From positions 434,001 through 498,000 of the forward strand of contig MARA01000011.1 in assembly GCA_001792895.1 (NCBI GenBank): 64,000 nt of DNA. The letters run 5' to 3'. Shown here in pieces: positions 22,745 through 34,591 of this stretch (the stretch's first letter is position 1; every line of letters starts with the position of its first letter). Under the pieces are notes generated by a model. That model made no database searches and had not been told where the DNA came from. It saw only the letters and a program-made list of their open reading frames with translations. The stretch is from Lentinus brumalis. Taxonomy: Eukaryota > Basidiomycota > Agaricomycetes > Polyporales > Polyporaceae. The position numbers were made by a program, and so were the translations under genes.

Positions 22745-25498
22745 ATGTCCATCATACCTGCTCCAACCATCGTGCTCCCCAAGGAGGAATGGCCCGACGC
22801 CGACTTCGACTTCCCCGATGGTGACCCCATCCACGCCTCGGACGGCGAGTCCGACAAGGAGGACGAGGAGGACTGGGATATGGAGATGGACCTGGGAAAG
22901 ACGGGCGGGGCCAAAGCACAGATGGTCCTCGAGGGCATTGCCCAAAGGTCAGGTCCCTCCCACAATGCTTCCCGCATGTTCACCATCCGTCCCCCGCCCT
23001 CACCCTCACCCGACGACGACGAAGATGAGGAGGGTGTGTCGACCATCAAGGTCGCCGCTCTCCCCAAGCCCGCTGCGCCGAAACCGCCCCCGAGTCCTAT
23101 CGACGAGGACTTCGAAGAAGGCTTCGCGCTTCCGTCAGATCTCACCACACTCTCCCTCCGACCATTATCCCTCGCACACCGCACTTCCAAGTCATCCCTC
23201 GAATGGGGCGACAAGGACCAGACCACCTCCTCCCAGTCCTCCGACGCTTTCTCCACCTTCGGTTTCGCTGACAATTCCCCATCATCAAACTACACCTCGG
23301 CGTCCCTCCGGAGACGGAGACAGAGGAGGATGATGAGGAGGATGACTTCTTGGAAGGTCTGGATGTTCCTAACGGACTATTCGAGTCGGGCAGCGCTGCG
23401 AAGAAGCTTGGCAAGATCCTCGAGCTCAAGAAGCACACCACCTTCGCCGACGACAGGGTGAAGGTCGTCAGTCCTGACCCAGAGGACGACTTCGAGATTG
23501 GACTCGTGATCGACAACGAAGCTGAGCTCAGTCCGAGTCGTCTGCTCCAGAATGCTCAGACTGTCTTGCGACCCACTGCGTCCTCGCGCAGCAAGAGCGC
23601 ACCTCCCCGTCCGCCTGCCGCGCTCCGCCCGCCATCGCGCGTCAAGAGCGGAGACCGTGCAAGGTCACCCAACAACCCACCAATCTCCTCCATGTCCCAA
23701 CTCCGTCGGATCACCGCCCCTCCCGCCTCTCCTCCTTCGAGCAGGCCCGCACAACCCGTTCGCTCGCAGACGTACAGCCAAGCTGTCCAGTCGCCTTCCA
23801 CGATGACCTTTCTGGCTGCCAAGCCGGGGAGTCTGCGTGTCCAGAAATCCACTTCGGGACTGAAGCCCGTGTCGCCACCGCAAACGCGCAGGCTAGGCCG
23901 CAAAGCCTCGCTGCCGTCCCTGTCAGAATCCAATCAGGCTCAAGCGTCAGGCTCTGGGTCGAGTTCTGCGGCGTCGGGCAACGCTCCTGCCGCTCGGTAT
24001 GAGACAGCAACTGCATCGTCGAGGGCGAAGGTGGCTACCGCAACCACCAGCCGTCTACACGGCTTTGAGTACCCTGTGCCTCCGGCCAGACCCTCGACAC
24101 CATCATCCAATCCCGCCGCGCTCAGACTGACGATGCCGACATCATCGTCGCGTATGAAGTCTCGCGCACCAATATCCAATGTTTTCCCACCTCCCGCCAC
24201 TGCTCCTCTCACCCGCTCCACATCACCACTTCCTCCTCGCCCGCCCTCACGCCCTCCTTCCGCCACCTCATCACAAGCGTCCATCCGGTCCAGACACGTT
24301 CCCAGTACCAGTCTGGTCAGTGCACCCAAAGTGCTCAAGAAGCCCAAACGACAACGTACGTACGGCGACGGCACGGAGCTCGATGCGTTCGATGACCTCC
24401 CCACCGACCGTGAGAAGGAGGGCAAGTTTCGCGTACAGCCCAAAGGCTATGGGAACCGCATACCGGGTGCGTCATATCCCAAGCCTTCCGACGCGTCCGC
24501 GACGGGTACGGTCCGCCGCAAAGCGAAACGCGATTTCTCTGGAAGCGGACCTGGTGAGTGCCACCATGTTCAATTGTTCCTTGACGTCCATTGGCTAACA
24601 ACCAGGGCGCCTTCTTCCCAGAATCGTCGAAGGCGCCAGGGCCTTCCAAGACGCTCAAGCGGACAGGTCGCATCGACTTTCCGTCTTCAAAGCCGGCAGA
24701 GTCACCAAAACTCTCGCCGTCAAAGAATGCAGAGCTCATTGCGAAGAGGAAGAAGGTCGCCTCCCCGCAGACGAGGAGAAAACCGACGCTCATACGCAAT
24801 CTGGGTGGCGCCGGCGTAGCCAAAGGTATGCGTCTTCGCAGAATGTTTCGAGGCGCATGTTTACTCAGGGTTGCGTTGCAGTCGTCGGGGAGATGAAGTG
24901 GAACCCGACCACGTGGCAGTGGGAGGGGAACGACCAAGCTCTCCGAGAATTCGACGCTGCATCGACACGCCCGGCCCTCATCACCAACCTCACTGGCTCC
25001 TCGATAGGCTCGCCAGTGGGCTCCCTCGCGTCCGGCACGCGCGTGGTCGGCAACATGGTCCTCGACCCCAACCGTATGTGCTGGGTATCGATGCTCCACC
25101 CAGACGAGGAGGAGCCCGACGTATTCGCGGACCTCGCCGACGACGAGGACGACGACGACTGGGAGGCCCGCGGGGGCACCATCCGCGCGAGCCAGCAGCT
25201 CCAGTCCGGGTCGGCTGCCGCGTCGAACAAGTCCACAAACTCGTCCATGTCGCGCGTCGAAGCGCCGAGCCCTGCGCGGAGTCACGGAAGGAGCATGTCC
25301 GACTCCGAGAGCGACAGGTGTTCGCGCGCGTCCATGGTGTGCGACGTGGACGACTTGTTCTTCGAGAAGTGCCGCGCAGCGGAGGAGCGTCATCGAGCTG
25401 AGCTCAAGCAGTGGCTCGCTGTCGGGCACGACGTCTTCGCGGAGCCCGACCGCTCGTGCCTCTTTGAGATCCGTGCGCTCGCCACTCGACAATACTAG
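22745..25498 (+). CDS. BYR4: Byr4/Bfa1-like subunit of the septation/mitotic-exit GAP
   Basis: Byr4 (Bfa1) forms a two-part GAP with Cdc16/Bub2 that holds the Spg1/Tem1 GTPase off at spindle poles. The N-terminus has PDADFDFPDGDPIH and EDWDMEMDLGKTGGA. The middle is a long Ser/Pro-rich linker, then LDAFDDLPTDREKEGKFRVQ. The most diagnostic part is C-terminal: KPTLIRNLGGAGVAK, then EMKWNPTTWQWEGND and NMVLDPNRMCWVSM, and the closing FFEKCRAAEERHRAELKQWL. Introns lie at about 24551-24604 and 24825-24880. Between 23260 and 23340 the frame steps back one base (SSNYTSASL to PETETEEDDEEDDFLEGL). Either one C is missing near 23308, or a weak 62-nt GTTTCG intron is used. The start at 22745 has an AACCATG context. 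Confidence 0.75.
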
Positions 25499-27740
25499 TA
25501 TGTCTATCGCCCCGCCGCGGTAGCATAGCAGTACATACTCTAGAGCCCACGGACTCCCGCACTTCACCTTCCCATTCCCATTCCCATTCCCATTCCATTA
25601 TACACTCATCCAACTCGACTCTGCTGCTAGAGCTGTGTATAGGACAATTCTACGCGCCGCCGCGGTCCATATGCACCAGCCACCTAGTCTGCACTGCATG
25701 ACTCTCCTTGCCCTTTCGTTTCCCGTATCTCGTCTCCCCTGCACCCATGAATGCATGACGACCCACCCATGACCTCTCCCCTCTTGTCGTGTCGATTTGT
25801 TCCTCGTTCCCGTCCGTGGTCCCTCTCGTCCATAGCTTTCCGCCCCTCTGCCAGTCTCGTATCGTCTCACACTAGTTACGCTCTTCCCGGTACATGCTCT
25901 TCTTCCGCCGTTCTTCGCTTTGTGCATATTGGTACCGGTCCCATCCGCGCCCACCCCTCCCCGTTACCCTCTGTCGCCCCTCTTCCCGTTCGCGCTGTGT
26001 CTATATTGCTCCCGCGTTTCGCCTCGTTTCGCGTTCTCCGGTTCTGACTTTGGAGCTCGTCTTGGTTCGCTCCTCGACTGCATCGTTAATAGCCTCGATG
26101 TGTATGACAGAAATATAACTAAGGATATGCATGAGACTCGGAAGTACGTGGCTATTCGGAAACACTCAAGTACTCAACTTGAATAAGTACTGCGCTTTCC
26201 ACCGTCCGCAAGTCAACCGACGTGGCCTCAAGCGCGTTCGCAATCCGACTCACAGGCGGTGACGACGGGTAGGAAGCAGCGAGTCGGCACCTGATGGTTG
26301 AAGTACATGTGGATCCGCTCCCTTCCCCAGCCCAGATATTCTGCGCGTGCACGCTATGGTGGCCGGTGTACTTCACCGCAGCGGGATACGGGAGTGCATG
26401 TACCCTGCCTGGCCCACCTCCATTCGTGGAACCTTCGGCTAGAACGTTGTCTCAAGTGAAGGTTAACTACGTCGATCCCGCTCTTCTTCATACCAACTCC
26501 AAGCCTGGCAGATGGTGCCGTGCGATATTGATGGGTATGCGCAAGTACTGTCGTAGTTGTATCTCATCCATACACTCCATATTCGAAACCCGGAAAGCCA
26601 TAGCCCTACTTCGTCCATTCGCGCAGGATGGTCGACGACGACGGCGACGTCAAATGTACGAACAAAAGGGATACTTCATTCGTGGACTGTCACACTATTC
26701 ACTATCAAGATCATGATTGCGCCGTCTTCTACGCGTACCACACTGATCAATGGGGGTGATCGGTGAAGCATGAGGCCAGAGGACGGGACAGTGCGAACAC
26801 AAAACTAGCCATCGAAACAGTAGGGTGGGAATCATCCGCTAGCTACACGACGAGAGGGCCTGAGAGCTATCGAGGCTGGGACCAAAAATACATAGAGGTG
26901 TTTGGAGCGGAAGCGAGGAGAACGAGTCGACAAGATTATTTCACAATACGAACAGATTGGAGTCGAGGGATAGAAACAAAAGCAGAAGTATTCTGGGTCT
27001 GGTAGGGTGGAGACTGGAGAGGTCGGCAGCCACCATCGTCCTCCTCACAGGACTCGCCTCCGCGCGTGCGCTGAGACTGTGCAGACGGGAGGGGGCGAGA
27101 GGCGGAGGCAGTTGCGACAACGACGAGCGGACGCGGAGAAGGAGGGACAATCAAGTAAGGGTACTCAAGGCGATAAATACGCAAATCAGAACGAAACAAT
27201 CGATAATGGAAGCCTGCGTAAAGGCGTAGGGGAGGAGATATGGTGAGGGGGTGGTTGGTGATATGGACAGGGTAGGAATTTACGGCGACACTAGAATAGT
27301 CCTGTATGTTACAGTAAGAACACAGAGGAATGCATAGAGGACGCGGCATGGGAGCGACGGGCCCACAACCTGCGCTGCGGCACGGGTCGCCGCAGATGGC
27401 AGAGCCTGGACGTGCCGTACCTACGTCATGAGACGGGAGCAAAGAGATGCGAGGAGACTGAGAGAGAAAGAAAAGGCATAGCGAGACGGACAACGTAAGG
27501 ACGACAGCAACAAAGCGATTATAAAGACGACGTATGAGATGGAGATTGAAGATAGAGCGCGTCGGGGTGTGTAGCCTAGTCGGGGTAGTGGCAGGGGGAG
27601 GGGGGGGTGGCGACGCCGTTCGATCCTTCGTTGGGGCGCTGTTCGGTGGTCATTGGGTGGTCATCTTGGATCCCGATGGCCCCGACGGAAAGCAGCGAAC
27701 ATCTCCGCGGGATGCAGAGAGGGATGTGTGCGGGAGCGAC
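25499..27740. other. Long 3'-to-3' intergenic region
   Basis: These 2.2 kb lie between the convergent ends of BYR4 and the zinc-finger gene. I read all frames. None has coding composition, splice structure or motifs. A run of four CCCATT units occurs at 25571-25594 and a G-rich tract at 27590-27610. No transposon ends were recognised. Confidence 0.45.
25571..25594. repeat. Hexanucleotide microsatellite (CCCATT)4
   Basis: Four perfect tandem CCCATT units lie about 75 bases after the BYR4 stop. Confidence 0.9.
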
Positions 27741-30056
27741 CTAGTCGCGTCCGTTGATGGTCTTGCGCCGCTTCTTCGGCTGGGCATCTTGCATCTCGCA
27801 GTCTCCGTCAAGACTGTACAAGAAGTCGCTGCGCGACGTCTTCCTGCTCATCTTGAAGGGGCTCCCCATAGCGGTTACCCCGACGTCCCCGTCACCCCGA
27901 TACTCAGAGTGGCTGTGCTTGCGACGACGCGACTTCTTGTCCAAGACAGCGTCCATGAGACCGATGGAGCTCTTCTGCCCACCGCTCGAGCTCGTGCTCG
28001 CGCTCAGGCTAGTGCCAGCACCACCGTTGGAGACACTCCGACCCCGACCACGACCTGCGGAGTGGCTCGGGGTGACAGTTGGCCTGCGGCCACCGGCGAC
28101 CGAGAGGCTGCTAATGCTGCCGAAGGCGCCGCTGAGGCTGGTGGAGGGGGTCGCGTTGACTTCGCTGTGTGCCTGAGGGCGGGAGCTAGACCCATCATTG
28201 AAGCGGTCATGCAGGGACTTCGAAACGAGGGCAGGCGATTCAATTTCATCAATCTCCATCCGCACGTCATCAATGGACCGCCCACTTCCAGAGGACATTG
28301 AGGAAAGCCCCTTGCCAGAGAAGGGGGGAAGTAACGGCGTGAAGGACAACGGGGTGACCTTGGGAGACGGAGATGGGCTCGTACTCCCGCTACGACTACC
28401 CGTGCTGGGGCCCGCAGAGGTGCTCGGAATGGGGCTCGAGTCGAAGCCCTTCAGAGGAGACATCAAGCCATTGATGAACATCTTTGTGTGGGGCGTGTCT
28501 GCGATGTTCGGGGATGAGGAAAGTGAAAGCTTAGCATGCTTGCTCGCGGCCAGAGCGAAATAGTCCGACACCGTCGACTCCTCAGGTCGGCTCTCCGGGC
28601 GTATAGGTGTCGAGGCGGCGAACTGCTCCAACGCATAGAAGTCGAACATGTAGTCCTCCAGATCCAACACGCGACCCGGACTCGGCAAGAAACCGCCAAG
28701 ACCCTTGCCTGGCGTAGAGGGCACATCCCAACCCGGCTGATCCAATCTTGACTGAATGGAGTCCTCTTCCCCAGGCTCCGCGAAAAGACGGCGCGGAGAC
28801 ACGGAGAGCACCGAGGGAGACTTCCGCGGTGGACTGAAGATGCTGCGCTTCTGGCGCTCGCTCGCAGGAACGAGTACGAGAGGACTAACGTCCAGCCCGC
28901 GAACGTTGGGACTCGACTCAACTCGGGCAAGCATCGCAAGCGTGTAGTCGCGGATCTTGTTGCTGATCTTGGGGCTGTGCCGCCAGATCTGCTTAGTTCC
29001 CAACCGAGCTGGAGAATGCCTGAAGGCCGGTGTCATGAGGGGATTGTATGGAGACTCCGGTGGAGGGCCGGCCAAGTCGAACGCCGGTGCAAGAGAGTCG
29101 GACAACCCGGGCGTCTGCGGGGGAGTGCTGGAAAATGATGGGTGCTCAGTGAACGACTGATCCTCTTCACCCGAGCTTTGTGCGGTCATTTCCTCCGCAT
29201 GGGAGTCGTCGGGCTGTGACTCGGTCTCGTTGGCGTTCGAGCCGGAGGCCTGAACTTCCAAAGAGACGACTCGGCGAAGAGACTTCGCGGAGTTACGCTG
29301 CTTCTCGGCAGGCTTCGCAGGTGCAGAAGGGCCAGCTTTGTTCTCCTCCTGGTGTTCCTCTTTGTTCTCCTCTGAGTAAGATTGATGAGCTCAACCAACG
29401 ATCCAACAGGCACTTTATCACTCACTGTTGGACCCCCGACCACGTCCGCCCGGACGGTCATTGTTATCGCGACGATTCGACATCGCAATTTTGTGCTTCT
29501 CATAGACATGCCTCCTCCACATCGACTTCGCATTGACCCCTGCGTAAGTCCTACGGCACAGAGTGCACCGCAACCTTGGCTCCTTTCCGTTCTCCCAATT
29601 GTCCTTAGCGTCCTTCTTCTTGGTCGGAAGCCAGCCACGAGGGGGTTCGAGTTGCGTAGGGTACCCGACAGCGTTAGGCCCAACAAAATCGTTTACGTCA
29701 AGGAACCAATTGGGGTTCGCTGCCATATCGCTGTACGAGAGGCCGATCTTGCGCTCTGCGGAGCCGGGGAAGGTGGTAAAAGGCGCTCGGATGAAAACCG
29801 TATCAGGATCGCCTGGTGAGGGATCAAGGTTCACGGCTGCATTGCTCGCAGAAGGATGTCGAGAAATTGTTTGGATAGGGGGAGGGACAGCGGCTGTGGG
29901 TTGTGGTGCTTGGGGGCCCAGCTGCGCGCAAGCGTGATAGAGAAGGGCAGCGTGCTCGGCGGTGTCGAAGCGGAGGGAAGCCATCGCGTCTTCCATAAGT
30001 GAAGGGTTGCTGGGGTGAATGAAAGGGTTTGCGGACGACGGCGGCTGATCAGCCAT
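27741..30056 (-). CDS. Single C2H2-type zinc-finger protein with long Ser/Pro-rich tail
   Basis: I do not recognise a named orthologue. The two exons are 30056-29426 and 29371-27741, with a 54-nt GTGAGT intron between them, giving 753 aa. Residues about 167-192 hold the finger RCTLC...WRRHVYEKHK (C-x2-C-x15-H-x4-H). The preceding region has two Trp-containing blocks (NWFLDVNDFVGPNAVGYPTQ and RGWLPTKKKDAKDNWENG). The remaining 550 residues are mostly disordered, with short likely conserved islands (MTPAFRHSPARLGTKQIWRH, DLEDYMFDFYALEQFAAST) and a C-terminal nuclear-localisation-like KKSRRRKHSH and PKKRRKT. A nuclear, DNA-associated role is inferred from the finger and the basic tails. The start at 30056 is the first ATG of the frame that leads into the conserved part. 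Confidence 0.7.
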
Positions 30057-30612
30057 CGTAGAATGGAGGGATGGGGTGAACGAGGTGGCTATACGGGAAT
30101 CAGCGAAGCAATATGGAGGTGGTTGCGGGCGATCTGACCTCTGATGGGCGCAGGGTCGTCTCGCTGCGGTGGTGTGCGATGGTAGAGTGCGTCGGGGAGG
30201 GGAGTGGCGGGGAGGAGGGGGACGGGGACGGGGAGGGAGGACGGGGAGAGGGGCCACGATGGCAGAAAGCAAGGAGAACGAGGACCGCGAGCAGCTAGCA
30301 ACAATAGCCGAACACGCGCATCACTCCCCCCCAAATATGGCAATTTCCAGCACGGCGCGTTCATCACGTGACCGAGTATCTCTCCCACCAATTCACACGC
30401 CGCGCAACCCTCACACGCGTACAAGCCCCGCAGACCAGACATTCACATTCTTCCGAGCACTGTGGACAATATACGTTACAGAGACAGGCGGTCTTCAGCA
30501 TGAAGGCTGAGTATCGTGTCGGCCAAGTCTACCGCGCTTCCGGGTCGGCTGTGCAAGCGCTCAGCGGGTGATGTCACCGACAACGAGCACGGCAAGCCCG
30601 CCACCGACGCCT
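30057..30612. other. Upstream region of the zinc-finger gene, with G-rich tract
   Basis: The plus strand at about 30185-30258 is a purine-rich run of GGGGAGG/GGGGACGG units that could form G-quadruplexes. It lies roughly 130-200 bases upstream of the zinc-finger start. The rest is unremarkable, and no gene is supported. Confidence 0.45.
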
Positions 30613-31234
30613 TCAGAATGCTAGTGCGATGTACCTGGGAGCGCAAGTCAGGAAATAAAGTATCCTACAATGTTTCTACACTCACCCAGCAATCATGATT
30701 GAGCCGCCAATTGGGGTAATAGGGCCCATCCACTTGAACCTGAATGTCGTTGCACATCATCATACTGTAGGCTTTCTCGCCGCCACCAACGTCACACTCA
30801 CTGGTCGCGCGCAAGCACCAAAGCCATGATACTCCCAGAGAATACTGCGCCCCCAACAGCAATGGCAGGTCCCGCAAACCTATGCAACGCGAAACGGGGA
30901 TGCAGAGACACCAGCAGCAGGGCTAGCCCATTGTATACCTGGAGGTAAGAACGTTAGCGAACATTCGTGCCAATCCGAGTAACGCTTGTGCCAGGACGCC
31001 ATGTACACGAGCAGAGTACTTACTTACGGCATAGTTAGAAGCAGTCTGCCAGGCGTGCAGGTTCTCCGGGGTTATGCCCTTCCTCTTCTGGAGTCCATGT
31101 GCCCCGAAGGCACCGGCGATCACGCCCGCAGCAGCTTGTCACCAGATCGCGAGTTAGCAGCACGCCCTAATCACAACTGGGAGAAAGGCGTTCAGCACCT
31201 ATGAGTGCGCCTGTCCTCCAGAGCAAACCAGGGC
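30613..31234 (-). CDS. Small DUF423/TMEM256-family membrane protein (5' exon unresolved)
   Basis: TMEM256/YgdD proteins are about 110-aa membrane proteins of unknown function. Splicing gives LLWRTGALIAAAGVIAGAFG, then AHGLQKRKGITPENLHAWQT and ASNYAVYNGLALLLVSLHPR. It continues with a hydrophobic segment (FAGPAIAVGGAVFSGSIMAL) and the family's ending FKWMGPITPIGGSIMIAGYI-ALAF. The junctions at LI/AAAG, NYA/VYNG, RDQ/FKW and AG/YIAL are all in phase. The last exon is only 22 nt (30634-30613). Hydrophobic stretches suggest three to four membrane spans. Upstream of the acceptor at 31235 the first exon is unclear; an ATG at 31291 is a candidate, but the phase does not fit a simple donor. Confidence 0.75.
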
Positions 31235-32407
31235 CTGGGAAGACTCCCGCTGCACGGGGCAAAAGGGGCTAGACGACGTAGGACGGGACATTTTCAGGAG
31301 GTGGCGATAAGGAGGTTATGTAGTCGACGAAAGTGCACTCCAGTGGCAGGAGTGGTCAAGGGAGTACCGTGCTTGGTTCTCGCTCGGAGTCGAGTTCGGG
31401 CTGCCGCGTTCCTGCGGCACAAGCTCGGCAACCGCCGCCGCCCGCCGCATATGGTAACCGACTGGTGGCACTGCAGTGGGCCCCACGTATCTCTTCCATC
31501 AAGGTCCATTGCCAGAGCCCTGACTGTAGTATGTAGGAGTAATCCTCGCTACATGTCCCCAGCCGTGTGTGGTTTGACTACAAGTGCGCCTGTACTGAAT
31601 TCTTGACAAAGTTGACTTATCAAGCATTTCCACCCTTGAATCAATCCTTTGGTCCAGAACAGATGCGAAAAGTCCCAAGGCGTCGAAAATGACACAGTCA
31701 TTGCGTCAGTCGCGCAAAATCATCGCATTGCCCAACTAGGACCGTTCATCGTGTTGCCGGTACGCTGCTGATGAAGAGCGTCGACATATCACAGGTGCTG
31801 ACAGTGTTTCGCTCGTCGTTTCACCGACTTCTGTCATAGCCGGGGCCAGGAAACATGCAGTGTAAACCTTCGCAAGAGCATGCAGCGTTGCATATTTTGC
31901 GGGCCCTGTACTATCTTCCTGCGACCTTCAACCAGTCGCGTACGTCGCTCAATACCGTGTATGGCAATCCGCCGTTTCTTTGCGCCGCGAGACCGTATCG
32001 GGACACACTTACGCCGATTGCTGTACACCCGCCTTCTGCAAAATTGATACAGTGACAGTGACACAGTGTCTGTCCCTGTGGCCTTCCTGTCCACCCCGTC
32101 CAGCCGGGCCAACGGTGGTACTGGAGATATAATCAAGTCGCGGGTCCGGCCGGCACTGGGTCTGCCCCCCTTCTATCATTGCCGCGCAACTCGCCATCCC
32201 AAGGCACACTATTAGAGCGCCGCCCTGGCGCGCTCATGGCGTATCTTCGTATCCATGAATTCACCTCTCCCGAGACGTCTTCCCCCGCCGTCGTCCGGCA
32301 CAAGAACACTGGACAGTTCCCCTGCCCGGAGCAAAGCACATCATCAGCAGCCCCAGTCTTCTCCTCTGGGCTTCGGTTTCTGACTGCGGAACAGCTCGAC
32401 CCCACCG
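31235..32407. other. Divergent intergenic region before the BTB gene
   Basis: This roughly 1.1 kb includes the unresolved first exon of the DUF423 gene at its left edge. No other coding-like frame or repeat is seen. Confidence 0.4.
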
Positions 32408-33587
32408 ATGGACTACTTCGACCTTACCCCCGCCTCAATTCCTCTTCCGAATTCATCTGGCAATTCGAGTTCGAACCGACAAGGACAAGGGCATCCAGGA
32501 CAGCTATCCACGCACCCGGGCCATGTTGTGATATCGCTGGAGGATGGGCAGGATAGCAACGCCGCGCCGGTACGTGCATCCGCTAGTCTTTTGTACCCAT
32601 CCATCCGCTACCGATGACAGATTCGGCCATAGATTCGCCCACCTGCGGTACCCCCCGTGAGCACGGCACTCGATGAACCCAGGAAGATCTCGATCTCGAC
32701 CGCATTCCACCCTTCTTTGTCTATCGACGGAGCAATGCCCGATGTCGTCCTTGTGTCTGCAGACGGTGTGCTTTTCTACGCGCACCAACACCGTCTGCTC
32801 GCCGTGTCCGCCAATCGCATGGGCAACCTTCTCCCCCCGCAGGGCGCAGTGAACACTAGTATCCCGCCGCTGCTAACGTTGCACGCTCCGCATTCAGCAG
32901 ACGTCGTCAATGTCATCCTGCACACAATGTACGGGCTCTCATGTGCACGCTATCTCCCCACACTGGAGACCGTAGAGGCTGCCGTAGCCTCGCTCTCCCT
33001 TCTGTATGGGGTGTCGGTTGCACCGCTCGCTGCGCGGGGCATGCCGCTGTTCCAGTTAATCTACTCGTTCGCCCCATTCCGCCCGCTCGACGCATATGCT
33101 GTCGCTGCTCACCACGAGCTGCACGACCTAGCGGTGATGATCTCCTCCCATCTGCTCGCGTACAACCTGCTCCAGCTGTCAGACGCTGCGGCGCAGAAGA
33201 TGGGGCCGATCTACCTCAAGCGGCTGTTCGTCCTGCACCAGTCGCGGGTCGCCGCGCTTCGCAGTATCTTGTTGAAGGCGCCAGAGACGCACCTCCCTGT
33301 GACGGGATGCGGCCAGGACAACCAGCAGATGTTGGTGCGGGCGTGGGCACTGGCGGTGGCACAGATCGTGTGGGACGTTTTGCCAAGTAAGAGCCACCTG
33401 TGACCCGTTCATGTTCCGCTTAATGACGTTGTATTTGTTTGTTATACTAGGTGTGTCCACAAGTGCGCTCCAGGCGTTGCTCGAGCCCATCGGCGCGACG
33501 ATCACTTGCCCTCTATGTGTTGCTTCGCTGCAGCGTCGTGTCACGGAGGTGTTGTACCAGTGGTCTGCTGTGAAGGTGAGCAGTTAG
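32408..33587 (+). CDS. BTB/POZ-like domain protein
   Basis: Three exons, 32408-32569, 32633-33386 and 33451-33587, join in phase to give 350 aa. The first exon is a disordered leader (MDYFDLTPASIPLPNSSGNS). After ISISTAFHPSLSI the protein takes on a BTB fold pattern: MPDVVLVSADGVLFYAHQHR (the D-x-x-L...F-x-x-H-x-x-x-L core), LTLHAPHSADVVNVILHTMY, and a helical region LETVEAAVASLSLLYGVSVA. A further helical part covers YAVAAHHELHDLAVMISSHL and a CPLC pair near the C-terminus. Fungal BTB proteins of this layout are usually of unknown role; some are Cullin-3 adaptors. The intron at 32570 must use the second acceptor (CATAG), since the first leads into a stop. Confidence 0.7.
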
Positions 33588-34591
33588 TGCCCCTCCAATA
33601 TGTCGACCCAGAACTCACAGTTGAAGAAGAGAACAATATAGCGGTTGTGCCAGTACTTCACGCGACTCCACTCGCGTCCCGGAAACGTCCCGGTCGCTGT
33701 TACTCTAGACGCCCACTTGGTCGTCTTGGGACCTGATTCCCAGCTTAACCTGTATCGTTCTGCCAGGACACCATCAGAGCTCCTACTCCTTGTATCAACC
33801 ATTGTATCTCTACAGAACATCACCTGTCCTATCTCAGCCTTCAAGGGGTATGGGTCCGGCGACTGAGCAAAGTAAGTAACCACCGTGATCGAGTGTGGTT
33901 GACTATGTGCCACATCCGGTTAAGTTCGAATCATCCGCCATGTGCGCGATCGAAGAGTTAGATGAATCCGCAGAGGAACCTAGTTTACCTCTTCGCAGGC
34001 TGCTGCAGCCTCACTCCACAGGCGCTTCTCGCACGCCTCACCAAAGATCCATTGGGATCGGCGAAGCGTACTTCTATTTTCATGCGAGACACATCTTGCT
34101 AGCCCGGATTTCAGGCGGTGCGCGTGAACGAAGGTGAACGATCTCCAGATGCTTGCTATGTACGATGAGCATCCTAGGTATGTAGCAGTGGAGTACATGT
34201 GCATTGGACTTAGCATGGAGAGTGAGCTACTTGTGAGCAAGCCTCCGAGGCAGTGCGATGCACGATTGCTGGGCCGGTCCCCGAGTGAAGTTGGTGTAAG
34301 GCCTGAGGAACAGATCCTTGATAACAGTAAAGGAAGCTATCTGACTCTAGCAGGTCAATATTGTCGGCGGCGGTGAACTCGTTGTGGCCTCTCGGTGTCA
34401 ACACGGTGATGCCGAACTCTGCCGGGCGTTGAGTTCTCTTTTTGGCAGTCATGTCTGACCACGTGGCTTGCTAAGCAGCGATCAGCGATTTTTGCCAAGC
34501 GCCCAGTTGCAGCTGCAGAGCGGCTGCTGGTTCCAGTCCTCAGTGTTCTACTTCACCCCTCCCTTTACCTCCTTTCTTCGTCCTTGCAGCC
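33588..34591. other. Intergenic region upstream of SPB1
   Basis: About 1 kb. Short frames on both strands look random. The last 60 bases are a pyrimidine-rich leader (CCCTCCCTTTACCTCCTTTC) typical of a fungal promoter/5' UTR. No gene is supported. Confidence 0.4.

Noticed and set aside
24335..25567. 410-codon frame antisense to BYR4
   Set aside because: It is a mirror of real coding sequence; the sense strand carries the Byr4 motifs and proper introns.
27534..28301. 255-codon plus frame over the zinc-finger gene's end
   Set aside because: It is antisense to a supported exon and has composition typical of a shadow frame.
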